Positions 11,384 to 19,978 of a stretch of DNA of 56,365 bases are shown here, one piece after another. The position numbers and the translations under genes were made by a program. How positions within the stretch are numbered: the first letter of the stretch is position 1; each line of letters opens with the position of its first letter. This DNA comes from JBLHKS01 sp047620505 (lineage in GTDB: Bacteria; Verrucomicrobiota; Verrucomicrobiia; Verrucomicrobiales; DEV007): positions 1 through 56,365 of the forward strand of contig JBLHKS010000020.1 in assembly GCA_047620505.1 (NCBI GenBank), written 5' to 3'. The notes under the pieces were generated by a model, which saw nothing but the letters and a program-made list of their open reading frames with translations, did no database searches and had not been told where the DNA came from.

Positions 11384-12565
11384 ATGACGCTAAAAATTCT
11401 GCTTCTGTCAGGCGCTCTCGCCTGCTCCGCCCTGGCCGGCGATCCGCGAATCGCGCTCGACAGCGAATTTCCAGATCCTGACGGAGCCACTTGGTTTTCC
11501 GGCGAACTCACCTTGGTTGAGCACGTGAACCGCCGAGGCATCCTGCGTCTCGATCGCGATGGGACGATCAACAAATATTTCTGGGATCTGCCGCATCATT
11601 TCCAGATGCTGCCGTACGGCTCGGTTTTCTACCGCGGTGCGCCAGCTGAGTTGAAGGACATTCCGATTGGAACCCACCTCCACGGCCAGTTTTATCTGGG
11701 ACCGGAGGGAGAATTTGAGGTCACGCCGCCCGTTTCCAACTACGCCGCTGGGAAAATGGCCAACCCGGATTTGCGTTCGGTTGAATCCCAATTTTCCCGG
11801 GTTCTGTCGCTTGAGGACGACTTCAGTTTTTATCAACGTCAGGGTGCGAGCTGGAAAATCACCGCAATCGCGGATGACCTCGGCGAAATCTCGGTCGAGC
11901 TGATCGGGATCGAATCGGAGGCGACGCAGAAGGTGTTTCGGATCGACCGCGGAGCTCGAATCTGGAAGGGACGGGAAATCGGCTCGCTGGAAGATTTGGA
12001 ACTCGGGCAGACGGTTCAACTCAACCTCGGATGGGTGAGTTTGTTAGGATCTCACAAGCAGGACGGCATCTGTCGGGACGTCTGGATCGATGAGGAAAGC
12101 CGGGCGGTCGCGACCGAACAGCAGCGCCAGATTCACCTCGCTCAATCGCGGCGACTCGGCGTGCCAGCGATGGTGATCGAGACCGAGAGCATGCCGGGCG
12201 AGGGCGCGCGCGGACACGCGACTGTCCAGATTTGCGCGGGTGTCGACCAGCAGCTGCTGGATGAATTCGAGGAAAACGGGGGCGCTTTCGTGTTTCCAGT
12301 TGAGCCGAGTCTTCGCAGTTACGGCTACAGTCAGCCGTCCGGAAATTTCGAGATCTCGAAGATCGAAAACCCGCAGCCGGGCAGCAGCGGAGTTCAAATC
12401 CGGATGCATTTTTACGAAATGTTAGAGGGGTTTCGGGCAGGGCGCGCGGTCCGCATCACCGGAAGGGCCTGGCCGAAGTTGGGACGGCCGCGTGAGGAAA
12501 TCCTGAATCCGAACGACCTGCGGATTTTCGAAGTCGGCCCGAAACCGGTGGTGGATCGCGAATGA
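11384..12565 (+). CDS. Secreted protein of unknown function, third gene of DUF1592/DUF1552 operon
   Basis: 393 residues. I do not recognise a family. A signal peptide (residues 1-18, ending ALAG) is clear. The rest is beta-rich, with short segments suggestive of two tandem OB- or barrel-like units: one around residues 30-110 (RRGILRLDRDG and IGTHLHGQFY), another around 150-240 (a WKGREIGSLEDLELGQTVQL block). There is no CxxCH and no obvious catalytic motif. The ATG overlaps the context of the preceding stop (one base between), so it is co-translated with the DUF1552 gene and probably serves the same exported complex. Confidence 0.8.
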   Translation: MTLKILLLSGALACSALAGDPRIALDSEFPDPDGATWFSGELTLVEHVNRRGILRLDRDGTINKYFWDLPHHFQMLPYGSVFYRGAPAELKDIPIGTHLHGQFYLGPEGEFEVTPPVSNYAAGKMANPDLRSVESQFSRVLSLEDDFSFYQRQGASWKITAIADDLGEISVELIGIESEATQKVFRIDRGARIWKGREIGSLEDLELGQTVQLNLGWVSLLGSHKQDGICRDVWIDEESRAVATEQQRQIHLAQSRRLGVPAMVIETESMPGEGARGHATVQICAGVDQQLLDEFEENGGAFVFPVEPSLRSYGYSQPSGNFEISKIENPQPGSSGVQIRMHFYEMLEGFRAGRAVRITGRAWPKLGRPREEILNPNDLRIFEVGPKPVVDRE

Positions 12566-12568
12566 CGA

Positions 12569-13738
12569 TCAACGCATTTCGAGCTTCGCCAGAATCTGAT
12601 CCAACGCGGGATATTCAGCTCCGGTGGCGTCGAGGCAAAAATGCTCAGCGACGTCGTCGACCATTCCGGCCGCTTCCTGGATCGCCTCGGTATTCCCAGT
12701 TTCGAGCTGGAGACTTTCCATGATTCCAATCACTTTCGCGTAGCACTTGTTCGGCACGATTTTCTGGAGTTTGCGAATTTCCTCGGCCAACTCTCGAGCC
12801 TTGAGCGCGTGCTGGACGGCGAACGTGTATTTTCCGTCAGGGAGTTTGACGTAGTTCCCTTCGACGTCGGTCGGCGGGTCTTGCGATTTTGCGATCGCGT
12901 TCAGCGTCGCGCTCAAATGCAAAAGTTTCCCAGCGAGGAACAGCTTTCGTGCGCGGGATTGCGGAATCTCCACCGGATTTTTGCCGTTGCGCTTCGTTTT
13001 TCGACCCTCTTTTTCATACATGAAATTGTGTTTCATCTCGCCCTGAGACCAGGAGTAGAACTCGAATCCCTCGGAAGTCGCCGGGTGCCCAGCAATGTTG
13101 ACCAGCGCCTCGCTATCGATGACATGGCAGTCGTAACAGCGCTTTCCCATGTCGTGGACGTTATCCGGATGCGCCATTCCGGCCTTCGAAGATTGGAGAA
13201 CGCGAAACTGCCGACTCAAACTTCCGTTGTTGTGAACGTCGATCCACGACTCGCCGGCTCCATGGCAGGACTCGCAGCTGACGGCCTGCTCGATCTGAAT
13301 CACTCCGTGGATTTTCTCCTCTGTAAAATGGCAGCGCGAGCAGGAGGCTTCCTGCCGAATTTCGAGCGGCTGAACCTCCAAAAGGCTGGCGATGCTCTGG
13401 GCCAGCTCGCGTTCGTGCAGATTTGAGAACGAAGTCGCATGTTTGGTGTTTTCCCAGGCCTCGACGTGGGAATCATGGCAATCGCGGCACGATTCGACGC
13501 CCATCATCGCTGCTGGATTCTGGAAATTCGACAGCTCGGCGGCGTGCGCCGGATTTTCCGAAGTGGTGGTGGTTTCAGCCGTCGCGACCTGTGCGAAGGC
13601 CGCGAACGCTGCCAAAAAGACCCGAGTTACATTCCAGCAGCTGCTGGAGTCGGGATTTCGAAATGATGAGTGAGTCTGGGGAACTCTGAGAAAAAAGGAC
13701 ATGAGTGGTTTCGCGGTTTCAATCGAGAACACGGCCAT
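12569..13738 (-). CDS. Tetrahaem c-type cytochrome (c554-like), exported
   Basis: 389 residues with four CxxCH haem sites at about 84-88 (CRDCH), 133-137 (CSRCH), 155-159 (CESCH) and 201-205 (CYDCH). A hydrophobic export segment lies at about 37-54. Spacing and the HxxAW..TKHA sequence between haems resemble the cytochrome c554/multihaem family that carries electrons in the periplasm. The C-terminal 150 residues are haem-free and helical. ATG 13738 gives an unusually long N-region; ATG 13702 (MSFFLRVP) is an alternative. The gene is divergent from the pentahaem cytochrome/porin pair across an AT-rich promoter region, so the three are probably co-regulated. The motif at 13635 encodes Ser-Ser-Cys-Trp in the signal region. 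Confidence 0.85.
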   Translation of the reverse strand: MAVFSIETAKPLMSFFLRVPQTHSSFRNPDSSSCWNVTRVFLAAFAAFAQVATAETTTTSENPAHAAELSNFQNPAAMMGVESCRDCHDSHVEAWENTKHATSFSNLHERELAQSIASLLEVQPLEIRQEASCSRCHFTEEKIHGVIQIEQAVSCESCHGAGESWIDVHNNGSLSRQFRVLQSSKAGMAHPDNVHDMGKRCYDCHVIDSEALVNIAGHPATSEGFEFYSWSQGEMKHNFMYEKEGRKTKRNGKNPVEIPQSRARKLFLAGKLLHLSATLNAIAKSQDPPTDVEGNYVKLPDGKYTFAVQHALKARELAEEIRKLQKIVPNKCYAKVIGIMESLQLETGNTEAIQEAAGMVDDVAEHFCLDATGAEYPALDQILAKLEMR

Positions 13739-13862
13739 CTTTTACTAATTAATGAGAAAATCAATAATTTTGAGAATTATTCCTGCGATAATATTTTTTA
13801 GGGATTTAAGGTTTATTTACTATTAATATTACCTATTTTATTGAAAATCTGAATTTTCTCCC
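13739..13862. promoter_or_regulatory. AT-rich divergent promoter region between multihaem cytochrome genes
   Basis: About 120 bases of markedly AT-rich DNA with many TAATATT- and TTTATT-like runs separate two divergent cytochrome genes. The composition contrasts sharply with the GC-rich flanks. Several -10-like hexamers are possible on both strands, so no single promoter can be assigned. Confidence 0.5.
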
Positions 13863-15581
13863 TTGTTCCCGACCACCGCCTCCAGTTCTTTTTCAGTTTT
13901 TTTGCGCACGCGCGGGAACCAGCGCGTGGCTTTTGGAATCACTTTTCTGGCTCTGAGCATCGGAATCGCGATTGGAGAACCAGACGCCGTCGCCGCGCCT
14001 GAGCCAAAAGAGGCCAGCGAAGAGGCGCACCGAACCTACCTCGAACTCCTACGCTCAGACGAGCGCTTTCCGTCTGCGGAAACCTGCGCGCAGTGCCATC
14101 CCGATCACTACCGCGAGTGGTCAGCTTCGCCTCACGCCTACGCGATGGTGAGCCCGGTTTTCAACGCGATGCAGATGTTCATCGCGGAGGAGACGGCGGG
14201 CACGAACGGAGATTTCTGCATTCGTTGCCACAGCCCGGTCGCGCTTCAGCGAGAGGAAAATCCACACGTCAGCGTTCTCGTTCGACCGCCCGTTTCCAAT
14301 GAAGGCGTGACCTGCATCGTGTGTCATCGGATCGATACCGACTACGGAACCGCGAGTGGCCGGCTAACGTTGCAGGAAGGAAATATTTTCGAGCCGATCT
14401 ACGGCCCAACGGGTTCAGGTAAGCTGAAAGAGGCGATCGAGAGCGAGGAATTCGGCTTGGTGACTTCGGCTGAGGAGACGGGGAAGCGCGTTCACGAGGA
14501 CGTCATCCGGTTTACCGAAATGCGAGCTTCAGCGACCTGCGGCACCTGCCACGACGTCAACGCGCCGAACGGTTTTCGGCTTGAATCCGCGTTCACGCAG
14601 TTCAAGAACTCGCCAGCGAGCCGCGATGGGGAGTCCTGTCAGGATTGCCACATGGGCAAAACTCCAGGCGTGGTCTATGACGGAAAAGATCGCTTCGCCA
14701 CAGCTGGCCGCGATTTGAATTACGACTGGGGACCAGCCGCAAAAGTCAAAAGTTCGCCACGGGATCCACGGGAGGGCCAGCCCACTCCGCCTCGGCGGCG
14801 GACGAATCACATGTTCATCGGCCCTGACTATTCGGTCGTTCATCCGGCGCTGTTTCCGCATTCGCTAGAGGCGAGGGAGCTGACTTACGGCCAGCGGTTC
14901 AACGCAGCGACTCGACGCGAACTCGAGGCTTATCTCAAAGGTCTGGACAAGCCAACTCCAGACCAGCGCACCTCAGCGAAGGAACGCGCGATGCGGGTTG
15001 CCGAGAAGGAAGCGACTGAAAATGTCCAGACGGATTGGCTGAAGTTTCGCTGGTGGGAAGGTTGGGGAACGCCCGATTTTGAGGCCGATCAGAACGAGAA
15101 AATGCGCCAGCAGCTGCTGAGCGGCGTCGGTTTTCCCTGGGAAGACGAGGAGAAGCCGGAGGAGGCCCAGCTTCGACGTCAAGTCGCCCGGCTGATCTTG
15201 AATCGGCAGTTCAACTTGCTCAACGAAGCCCATGTCGAGCGAGTTCGGCTGCTTCGCCGAGGTTATCAGATTGAGAAAGTCGAGATCCGCCGCAACAGCG
15301 CTTCTGGGCTTAACTTCGCAGTCAAAGTGATCAACCCGACGGATGGTCACGGCACTCCAACCGGGTTTGACGCGGAGCGACTGGTCTTCCTCGAGGTCTC
15401 CGTCCACGATGCTCACGGCAAGGTGCTTCTCCACTCGGGCGACCGCGATCCGAACGGCGATGTGCGCGATCTCCATTCGGCTTACGTTCATCATCACGCC
15501 AAAAAGGAAGGCGAATGGCTCGCGGCTTCAAATTGGAAAAACCCAGCCGGATTGCCGCAGACCAGTGGAGATAAATTCTAG
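13863..15581 (+). CDS. Pentahaem c-type cytochrome, N-terminal part before an in-frame amber codon
   Basis: 572 residues up to a TAG at 15579. Five CxxCH haem sites lie at about residues 75-79 (CAQCH), 119-123 (CIRCH), 151-155 (CIVCH), 226-230 (CGTCH) and 259-263 (CQDCH). An export segment lies at about 22-45. The annotated start is a TTG at 13863; GTG 13926 would give a more conventional signal peptide. The haem-free C-terminal half (about 300-572) contains a beta-rich domain (KVINPTDGHGTPTGF) that is cut abruptly. The same frame stays open and coding-like after the TAG until 16385, so the ancestral product was about 840 residues. Either the gene is broken, the amber is read through, or the base is an error. 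Confidence 0.75.
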   Translation: MFPTTASSSFSVFLRTRGNQRVAFGITFLALSIGIAIGEPDAVAAPEPKEASEEAHRTYLELLRSDERFPSAETCAQCHPDHYREWSASPHAYAMVSPVFNAMQMFIAEETAGTNGDFCIRCHSPVALQREENPHVSVLVRPPVSNEGVTCIVCHRIDTDYGTASGRLTLQEGNIFEPIYGPTGSGKLKEAIESEEFGLVTSAEETGKRVHEDVIRFTEMRASATCGTCHDVNAPNGFRLESAFTQFKNSPASRDGESCQDCHMGKTPGVVYDGKDRFATAGRDLNYDWGPAAKVKSSPRDPREGQPTPPRRRTNHMFIGPDYSVVHPALFPHSLEARELTYGQRFNAATRRELEAYLKGLDKPTPDQRTSAKERAMRVAEKEATENVQTDWLKFRWWEGWGTPDFEADQNEKMRQQLLSGVGFPWEDEEKPEEAQLRRQVARLILNRQFNLLNEAHVERVRLLRRGYQIEKVEIRRNSASGLNFAVKVINPTDGHGTPTGFDAERLVFLEVSVHDAHGKVLLHSGDRDPNGDVRDLHSAYVHHHAKKEGEWLAASNWKNPAGLPQTSGDKF

Positions 15582-15665
15582 GAGCCAGATCCGTTTCTGT
15601 TTTCGCTTCAAACCAAGTTCCTCACCCGAAATGTCTACGGCGGCGAACGCGAGCAGGTCATCGCT

Positions 15666-16385
15666 GTGAATTATTCCGTCGATCCCCTGCCTTACGTCCG
15701 TCCTGAGCCGTTCGCGACGAACCTCACGGGTAGGCCGAACGGAGCGCGCAAACACTCGCTGGTCCTTCCGCCGAAAGGCCATCGTTGGGCCGAATACCAC
15801 GTTGATCGGCGTCAGCTGACCGGTGCCCGGCCCTACACGATTAAGGTCCGTTTCATCGCTCAGATGGTTCCCGTTAACCTCGTCAAAACGATCTCGCCGA
15901 TGGGATTCGACTTCAACTTGAGCGCCAAGGAGCTCGCCAAGCGCGTCGCCTTCGGCCATCCGACAACACCTGGCCGCGAGGACGAAAATCGGCGTGGCGG
16001 CGCGCTCAAGCTCTGGGATTTGACCGTGCCGGTTCCGGCAAACGGCGACGATTCGATCGTCGGCTTCAACGCGACCGAGGCCACGATTCGGAGCGTGCCG
16101 ATTAAGGATTATCCGTTCCCGCACACCACTGTCGAAGATCTTGAGAAGCTCGAACTTTCCCTTCGGCGAAGGAGCGGCGGCGACGGCAGCAAGCTCGACG
16201 AACTCCAGTTCAATCCGCCCGGATTCCGCCTCTGGCCCGGCCCGGTCCCACCAGGAATCCCGCTGATCCCGCCGGATGCGCCAGCCAAAACCGAACTCGG
16301 CCCGCTACCGGACGCCGCTGCCGAATCTAGTCCAGAGGAGGGTTCAAGCCCACTGTTTCCGCCAGCAGCTGCTGAAGACGAATGA
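15666..16385 (+). CDS. C-terminal part of the pentahaem cytochrome, downstream of the amber codon
   Basis: The frame is the same as that of the upstream cytochrome and is open from base 15582, directly after the TAG. The codons between 15582 and 15665 already read as protein (EPDPFLFSLQTKFLTRNVYG). The GTG at 15666 is only the first possible restart; no Shine-Dalgarno sequence is obvious. As a separate product it would have 239 residues, no signal peptide and no haem site, so independent function is doubtful. Its stop overlaps the ATG of the beta-barrel gene (ATGA at 16382-16385). That coupling suggests the full-length frame was, or is, translated through to the end. The last 50 residues are proline- and alanine-rich. 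Confidence 0.6.
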   Translation: MNYSVDPLPYVRPEPFATNLTGRPNGARKHSLVLPPKGHRWAEYHVDRRQLTGARPYTIKVRFIAQMVPVNLVKTISPMGFDFNLSAKELAKRVAFGHPTTPGREDENRRGGALKLWDLTVPVPANGDDSIVGFNATEATIRSVPIKDYPFPHTTVEDLEKLELSLRRRSGGDGSKLDELQFNPPGFRLWPGPVPPGIPLIPPDAPAKTELGPLPDAAAESSPEEGSSPLFPPAAAEDE

Positions 16386-17926
16386 AACTCACCGTATTCG
16401 AAGCCGCATTCGTCGTCTGGTTCCTCGCGCTAAGCGCAGCGAACGGCAATGGCAATGGGTTAGGCTCCAAGCTGGAGAATCGGCATGACGACAAAGGGCA
16501 CGGGCACGATCTAGGTCTGTCGGACGAAATCGTCCCTTACCAGGAACTTGGCCAACGCGTCACGGCGCGCGACGAGCTGATAACCGAAAAGATCGAAGAC
16601 GCGCTCTTCGCATCGAATCGGGAGCGCCGACGACTCCTGAAAGAGCGGGCGACTGACGACGTCGACACCGAGATCCCCGATCGAAAAACGATCTTCGGGA
16701 AAGGTGATCGATTTCTCAGCCCTGGCCCGACTTCGGACGGATTCGAGATCGGCACCGGCGCGACCTGGCGGCCCTACTGGCTCGTCTGGGGGCAGGTTCG
16801 CAGCGCGTTCCAGGTTTCTCGGTCCGGACCTCGCCCAGCCACAATGGCCGAATGGGCTAACCGGCTCGACGTTCTCGCAGACTGGTATTTGACGGCGACT
16901 GAACGCGTTCACATCGCCTTTCGGCCCCTCGATCGCGAAGGCGGTTTCACCGGTTACACTTTCAAGGGCGAGGATGAAGGTTGGAACGAGAATTTCAATT
17001 TGCAGCCTCGATCCCTTTTCTTCGAAGGCGAGTTCGGCGAAATTTTTCCGCGTCTCGATCAAAACGACCGCCTGAGTCTCGACTACGGATTCTCGGTAGG
17101 CCGCCAGCCGATTTCGCTTCAGGAAGGCGTGATGATCAACGACGTTCTGGACGGAGTCGGCATCGCGCGGAACAACCTGTTTTTGTTCGGCAGCTCATCG
17201 ACTCGCCTGTCTGCATTTTGGGCGCCCGGCCAGGTTCACCGGGGCGACAATGTTCGCGATCGGAAAGCCCAACTTTTCGCGCTGTTCACGCAGCACGACT
17301 TCCAGAAAACCACGATCGAACTCGACGGTGCCTACGTCGCTGGCGGTGAACACGCGGGCGATGGCGCTTACCTCGGCCTGGCTCACATCCGTCGATTCGG
17401 CTACTGGAATTCGACGCTACGCGCGAACGGATCCTGGGCTCTGGACGAAGAATCCGCGGCGATCAGCGACGGCTATCTCCTGACGCACGAGCTGTCCCGA
17501 ACGATGCCTTACAACGAAGATATCGTCTACTTCAACGTCTTCTACGGCATTGGAAACTACACTTCAGCCGCGCGAGATCCGTCGGCGGGCGGTCCGCTAG
17601 GCCGGATGGGCTTGCTCTACGAAGCGGTCGGGCTCGGAACCTTAGGCGCGGCGCTTGGGCAGGATCCAGGAGAGTCGGTTGGCTTTTCGCTCGGGTATCA
17701 GCATTTCATTTTTGGCGAGGATGCTGACCAGCAGTTGATCGTCGAGCTAGGCGGTCAGTCGCCGACCTCAAGCGACTCAAATCGGGCGGGTGAAATCGGC
17801 CTAGGCGCGCGTTACCAACGAGCGCTGAATCAGCACGCGATCTTCGTGCTCGACGGCTACGTCACCCAGGATGAAGCCGGTGAATCCGGCTACGGCGCCC
17901 GATCGGAAATCCGGTTGAAGTACTGA
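16382..17926 (+). CDS. Outer-membrane beta-barrel (porin-like) protein next to multihaem cytochromes
   Basis: 514 residues. A signal peptide (about 1-21) is followed by a charged, glycine/histidine-rich linker. A helical stretch (about 50-110) then precedes a long run of alternating polar and hydrophobic strands ending in EIRLKY, typical of an outer-membrane barrel. Aromatic girdle residues are frequent. No named porin family is recognised with certainty. The ATG overlaps the stop of the cytochrome frame by four bases, so the two are translationally coupled. A barrel encoded with multihaem cytochromes is the arrangement of known porin-cytochrome electron conduits, so a role in moving electrons across the outer membrane is a reasonable inference, not a proof. 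Confidence 0.75.
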   Translation: MKLTVFEAAFVVWFLALSAANGNGNGLGSKLENRHDDKGHGHDLGLSDEIVPYQELGQRVTARDELITEKIEDALFASNRERRRLLKERATDDVDTEIPDRKTIFGKGDRFLSPGPTSDGFEIGTGATWRPYWLVWGQVRSAFQVSRSGPRPATMAEWANRLDVLADWYLTATERVHIAFRPLDREGGFTGYTFKGEDEGWNENFNLQPRSLFFEGEFGEIFPRLDQNDRLSLDYGFSVGRQPISLQEGVMINDVLDGVGIARNNLFLFGSSSTRLSAFWAPGQVHRGDNVRDRKAQLFALFTQHDFQKTTIELDGAYVAGGEHAGDGAYLGLAHIRRFGYWNSTLRANGSWALDEESAAISDGYLLTHELSRTMPYNEDIVYFNVFYGIGNYTSAARDPSAGGPLGRMGLLYEAVGLGTLGAALGQDPGESVGFSLGYQHFIFGEDADQQLIVELGGQSPTSSDSNRAGEIGLGARYQRALNQHAIFVLDGYVTQDEAGESGYGARSEIRLKY

Positions 17927-17933
17927 TCCGGAT

Positions 17934-18860
17934 TCAAACTTCACGCAGCGCGCTGGTCCCTGACCGAGCCAGAAAATCCGCGTAGGCGTTTCGCAAACCG
18001 GCGTCGAGCGGGAATTCCTCTTTCCAGCCGGTTTTGCGTAGAGTCGATGAATCCATCAGCTTCCGAGGTGTCCCGTCAGGCTTGCTCAGATCATTTTCGA
18101 TTCGGCCGCGAAAGCCGACGACCTCGGCAATCGTTTTGGCCAGGTCGCCGGTCGAGATCTCCGAACCGGAACCGACATTGACGAGATCCGGAGGATCCTC
18201 AAGCGTCAGGAGGTGCTCGCAGGCGCTCGCCAAATCGTCAACGTGCAGAAACTCGCGCAGCGGAGTGCCGGTTCCCCAGATCGTAACCGAAGGCGCGCCG
18301 GCGAGCTTAGCTTCGTGAAAACGCCGAATCATCCCCGGAATCACGTGCGAATTATCCGGATGATAATTGTCGCCAGGTCCGTAGAGATTCGTCGGCATCG
18401 CCGAATGAAAAAGCACGCCGTGTTGCCGCCTGTAAAATTCGCAAAGCTTCAGCCCAGCGATTTTCGCGATCGCATAAGCTTCGTTCGTGGCTTCCAACGG
18501 CCCGGTCAGCAGCGCGTCTTCTCGCATCGGTTTATCAGCAAGTTTCGGATAAATGCAGGAGCTTCCAAGAAACAGGACACGCGACACGCCGGCTTTGAAC
18601 GACTCGTGCACGAGGTTGCTCTCGATCATCAGATTATCGTAGATGAAATCCGCCGGGTAAGTGCTGTTGGCGTGGATCCCTCCGACCCTCGCGGCGGCAA
18701 TCACGACAACCTTCGGCTTACAGTCATTGAGAAATTCGCGAACCGGCAGCTGCTGGGTCAAATCGACCTCGCTACGCGTCGCGGTGATCGTGTTCGACTC
18801 GCCAAATCGCCGCACCAGCGCCGACCCGACCATCCCGGTGTGTCCCGCGACGTAGATCAT
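17934..18860 (-). CDS. fcl: GDP-L-fucose synthase
   Basis: 308-residue NAD(P)-dependent SDR epimerase/reductase that converts GDP-4-keto-6-deoxymannose to GDP-L-fucose. Seen in the sequence: the nucleotide-binding GHTGMVGSA at residues 6-14, the family-typical ARVGGIHAN, the LGSSCIYPK serine block and the YAIAK Tyr-Lys pair. The start overlaps the gmd stop by four bases (18857-18860), so the two are co-translated and form the complete two-step pathway from GDP-mannose. The product would feed fucosylated surface polysaccharide; no glycosyltransferase is nearby. It converges on the beta-barrel gene with a seven-base gap. Confidence 0.95.
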   Translation of the reverse strand: MIYVAGHTGMVGSALVRRFGESNTITATRSEVDLTQQLPVREFLNDCKPKVVVIAAARVGGIHANSTYPADFIYDNLMIESNLVHESFKAGVSRVLFLGSSCIYPKLADKPMREDALLTGPLEATNEAYAIAKIAGLKLCEFYRRQHGVLFHSAMPTNLYGPGDNYHPDNSHVIPGMIRRFHEAKLAGAPSVTIWGTGTPLREFLHVDDLASACEHLLTLEDPPDLVNVGSGSEISTGDLAKTIAEVVGFRGRIENDLSKPDGTPRKLMDSSTLRKTGWKEEFPLDAGLRNAYADFLARSGTSALREV

Positions 18861-19876
18861 ACCCTCTGCTTTGCTTCCTGGTAAGCCTTCTCCTCGCGCG
18901 CCAACTGCAAGTCGTGATCAACCATGATTTGAACCAGTTCGTTGAACCGTACATTCGGCTCCCAGCCGAGCTGCTTTTTGGCTTTGGCAGCGTCGCCGAT
19001 GAGGAGATCCACCTCTGCAGGACGCAGGTAACGGGGATCTATTTTCACAAATTCCTGCCAGTCCAAATCGGCGGCAGCGAACGCCACCTGGCAGAATTCC
19101 TGAACCGAATGCGTCTCGCCAGTCGCGACAACGAAGTCATCCGGCTTATCTTCCTGAAGCATGAGCCACATCATCTCGACGTATTCCTTTGCATAACCCC
19201 AGTCGCGCTTGGCATCGAGGTTACCGAGATAGAGCGCGTCCTGCAAACCCGCTTTGATCCGCCCAACGGCTCGGGTGATCTTGCGCGTTACAAAAGTCTC
19301 GCCGCGGCGCGGTGACTCGTGGTTAAAGAGAATCCCGCTGCTCGCATGGAGGTTGTAGGATTCGCGATAGTTCACAGTCAGCCAGTGCGCATAAACTTTG
19401 GCGCAAGCGTATGGCGAGCGCGGCCAGAATGGCGTCGTCTCTTTCTGCGGAACCTCCTGAACCTTGCCGAACATCTCGGACGAGCTCGCTTGGTAGAACC
19501 GAACTTTGTCGACCAGGCCGGTCTCGCGAATCGACTCCAGAATCCGCTGCGTGCCGAGCCCAACAATGTCGCCAGTCGACTCCGGCACGTCGAACGACAC
19601 CTTCACGTGGCTCTGCGCGCCGAGGTTATAGATCTCGTCCGGGGCCAGATTGTAGAGCAGCTTCGCCAGCGCGGAAGAGTCGGTCAGATCACCGAAATGA
19701 AGCACAAGGCGTTGATCATCAACGTGCGGATCCTGGTAAATGTGATCGATCCGTCCCGTGTTAAAACTCGAACTGCGCCGGATGATTCCGTGCACTTCAT
19801 AGCCTTTGGACAGGAGGAATTCGGCAAGGTAAGAGCCGTCCTGGCCAGTGATTCCGGTGATCAGCGCGCGTTTCAT
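18857..19876 (-). CDS. gmd: GDP-mannose 4,6-dehydratase
   Basis: 339-residue cytoplasmic SDR enzyme that forms GDP-4-keto-6-deoxy-D-mannose, the first step to GDP-L-fucose. Seen: the GITGQDGSYLAEFLL Rossmann motif at the N-terminus, RRSSSFNTGRIDH, the catalytic YAxxK as SPYACAKVYAHW, and NHESPRRGETFVTRKITRA, all diagnostic for Gmd. The start was set at ATG 19876 (MKRALITG); the open frame extends 24 residues further without conservation. It is the upstream partner of fcl, with a four-base overlap. Divergent from the OmpH pair, with about 100 bases between. Confidence 0.96.
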   Translation of the reverse strand: MKRALITGITGQDGSYLAEFLLSKGYEVHGIIRRSSSFNTGRIDHIYQDPHVDDQRLVLHFGDLTDSSALAKLLYNLAPDEIYNLGAQSHVKVSFDVPESTGDIVGLGTQRILESIRETGLVDKVRFYQASSSEMFGKVQEVPQKETTPFWPRSPYACAKVYAHWLTVNYRESYNLHASSGILFNHESPRRGETFVTRKITRAVGRIKAGLQDALYLGNLDAKRDWGYAKEYVEMMWLMLQEDKPDDFVVATGETHSVQEFCQVAFAAADLDWQEFVKIDPRYLRPAEVDLLIGDAAKAKKQLGWEPNVRFNELVQIMVDHDLQLAREEKAYQEAKQRV

Positions 19877-19978
19877 TCGAGACAAGCTGGCCAAACTGCA
19901 TCGCGGGTCCAAGCGGTCAACTGCTTTTGCCGAACGAGGCTTGACCACGACGCGGCCTGGTAGTCTCTTTTGCTCATC

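Noticed and set aside
15579..15581. TAG as a pyrrolysine codon
   Set aside because: No pyrrolysine machinery is visible in the window, and other genes here use TAG as an ordinary stop.
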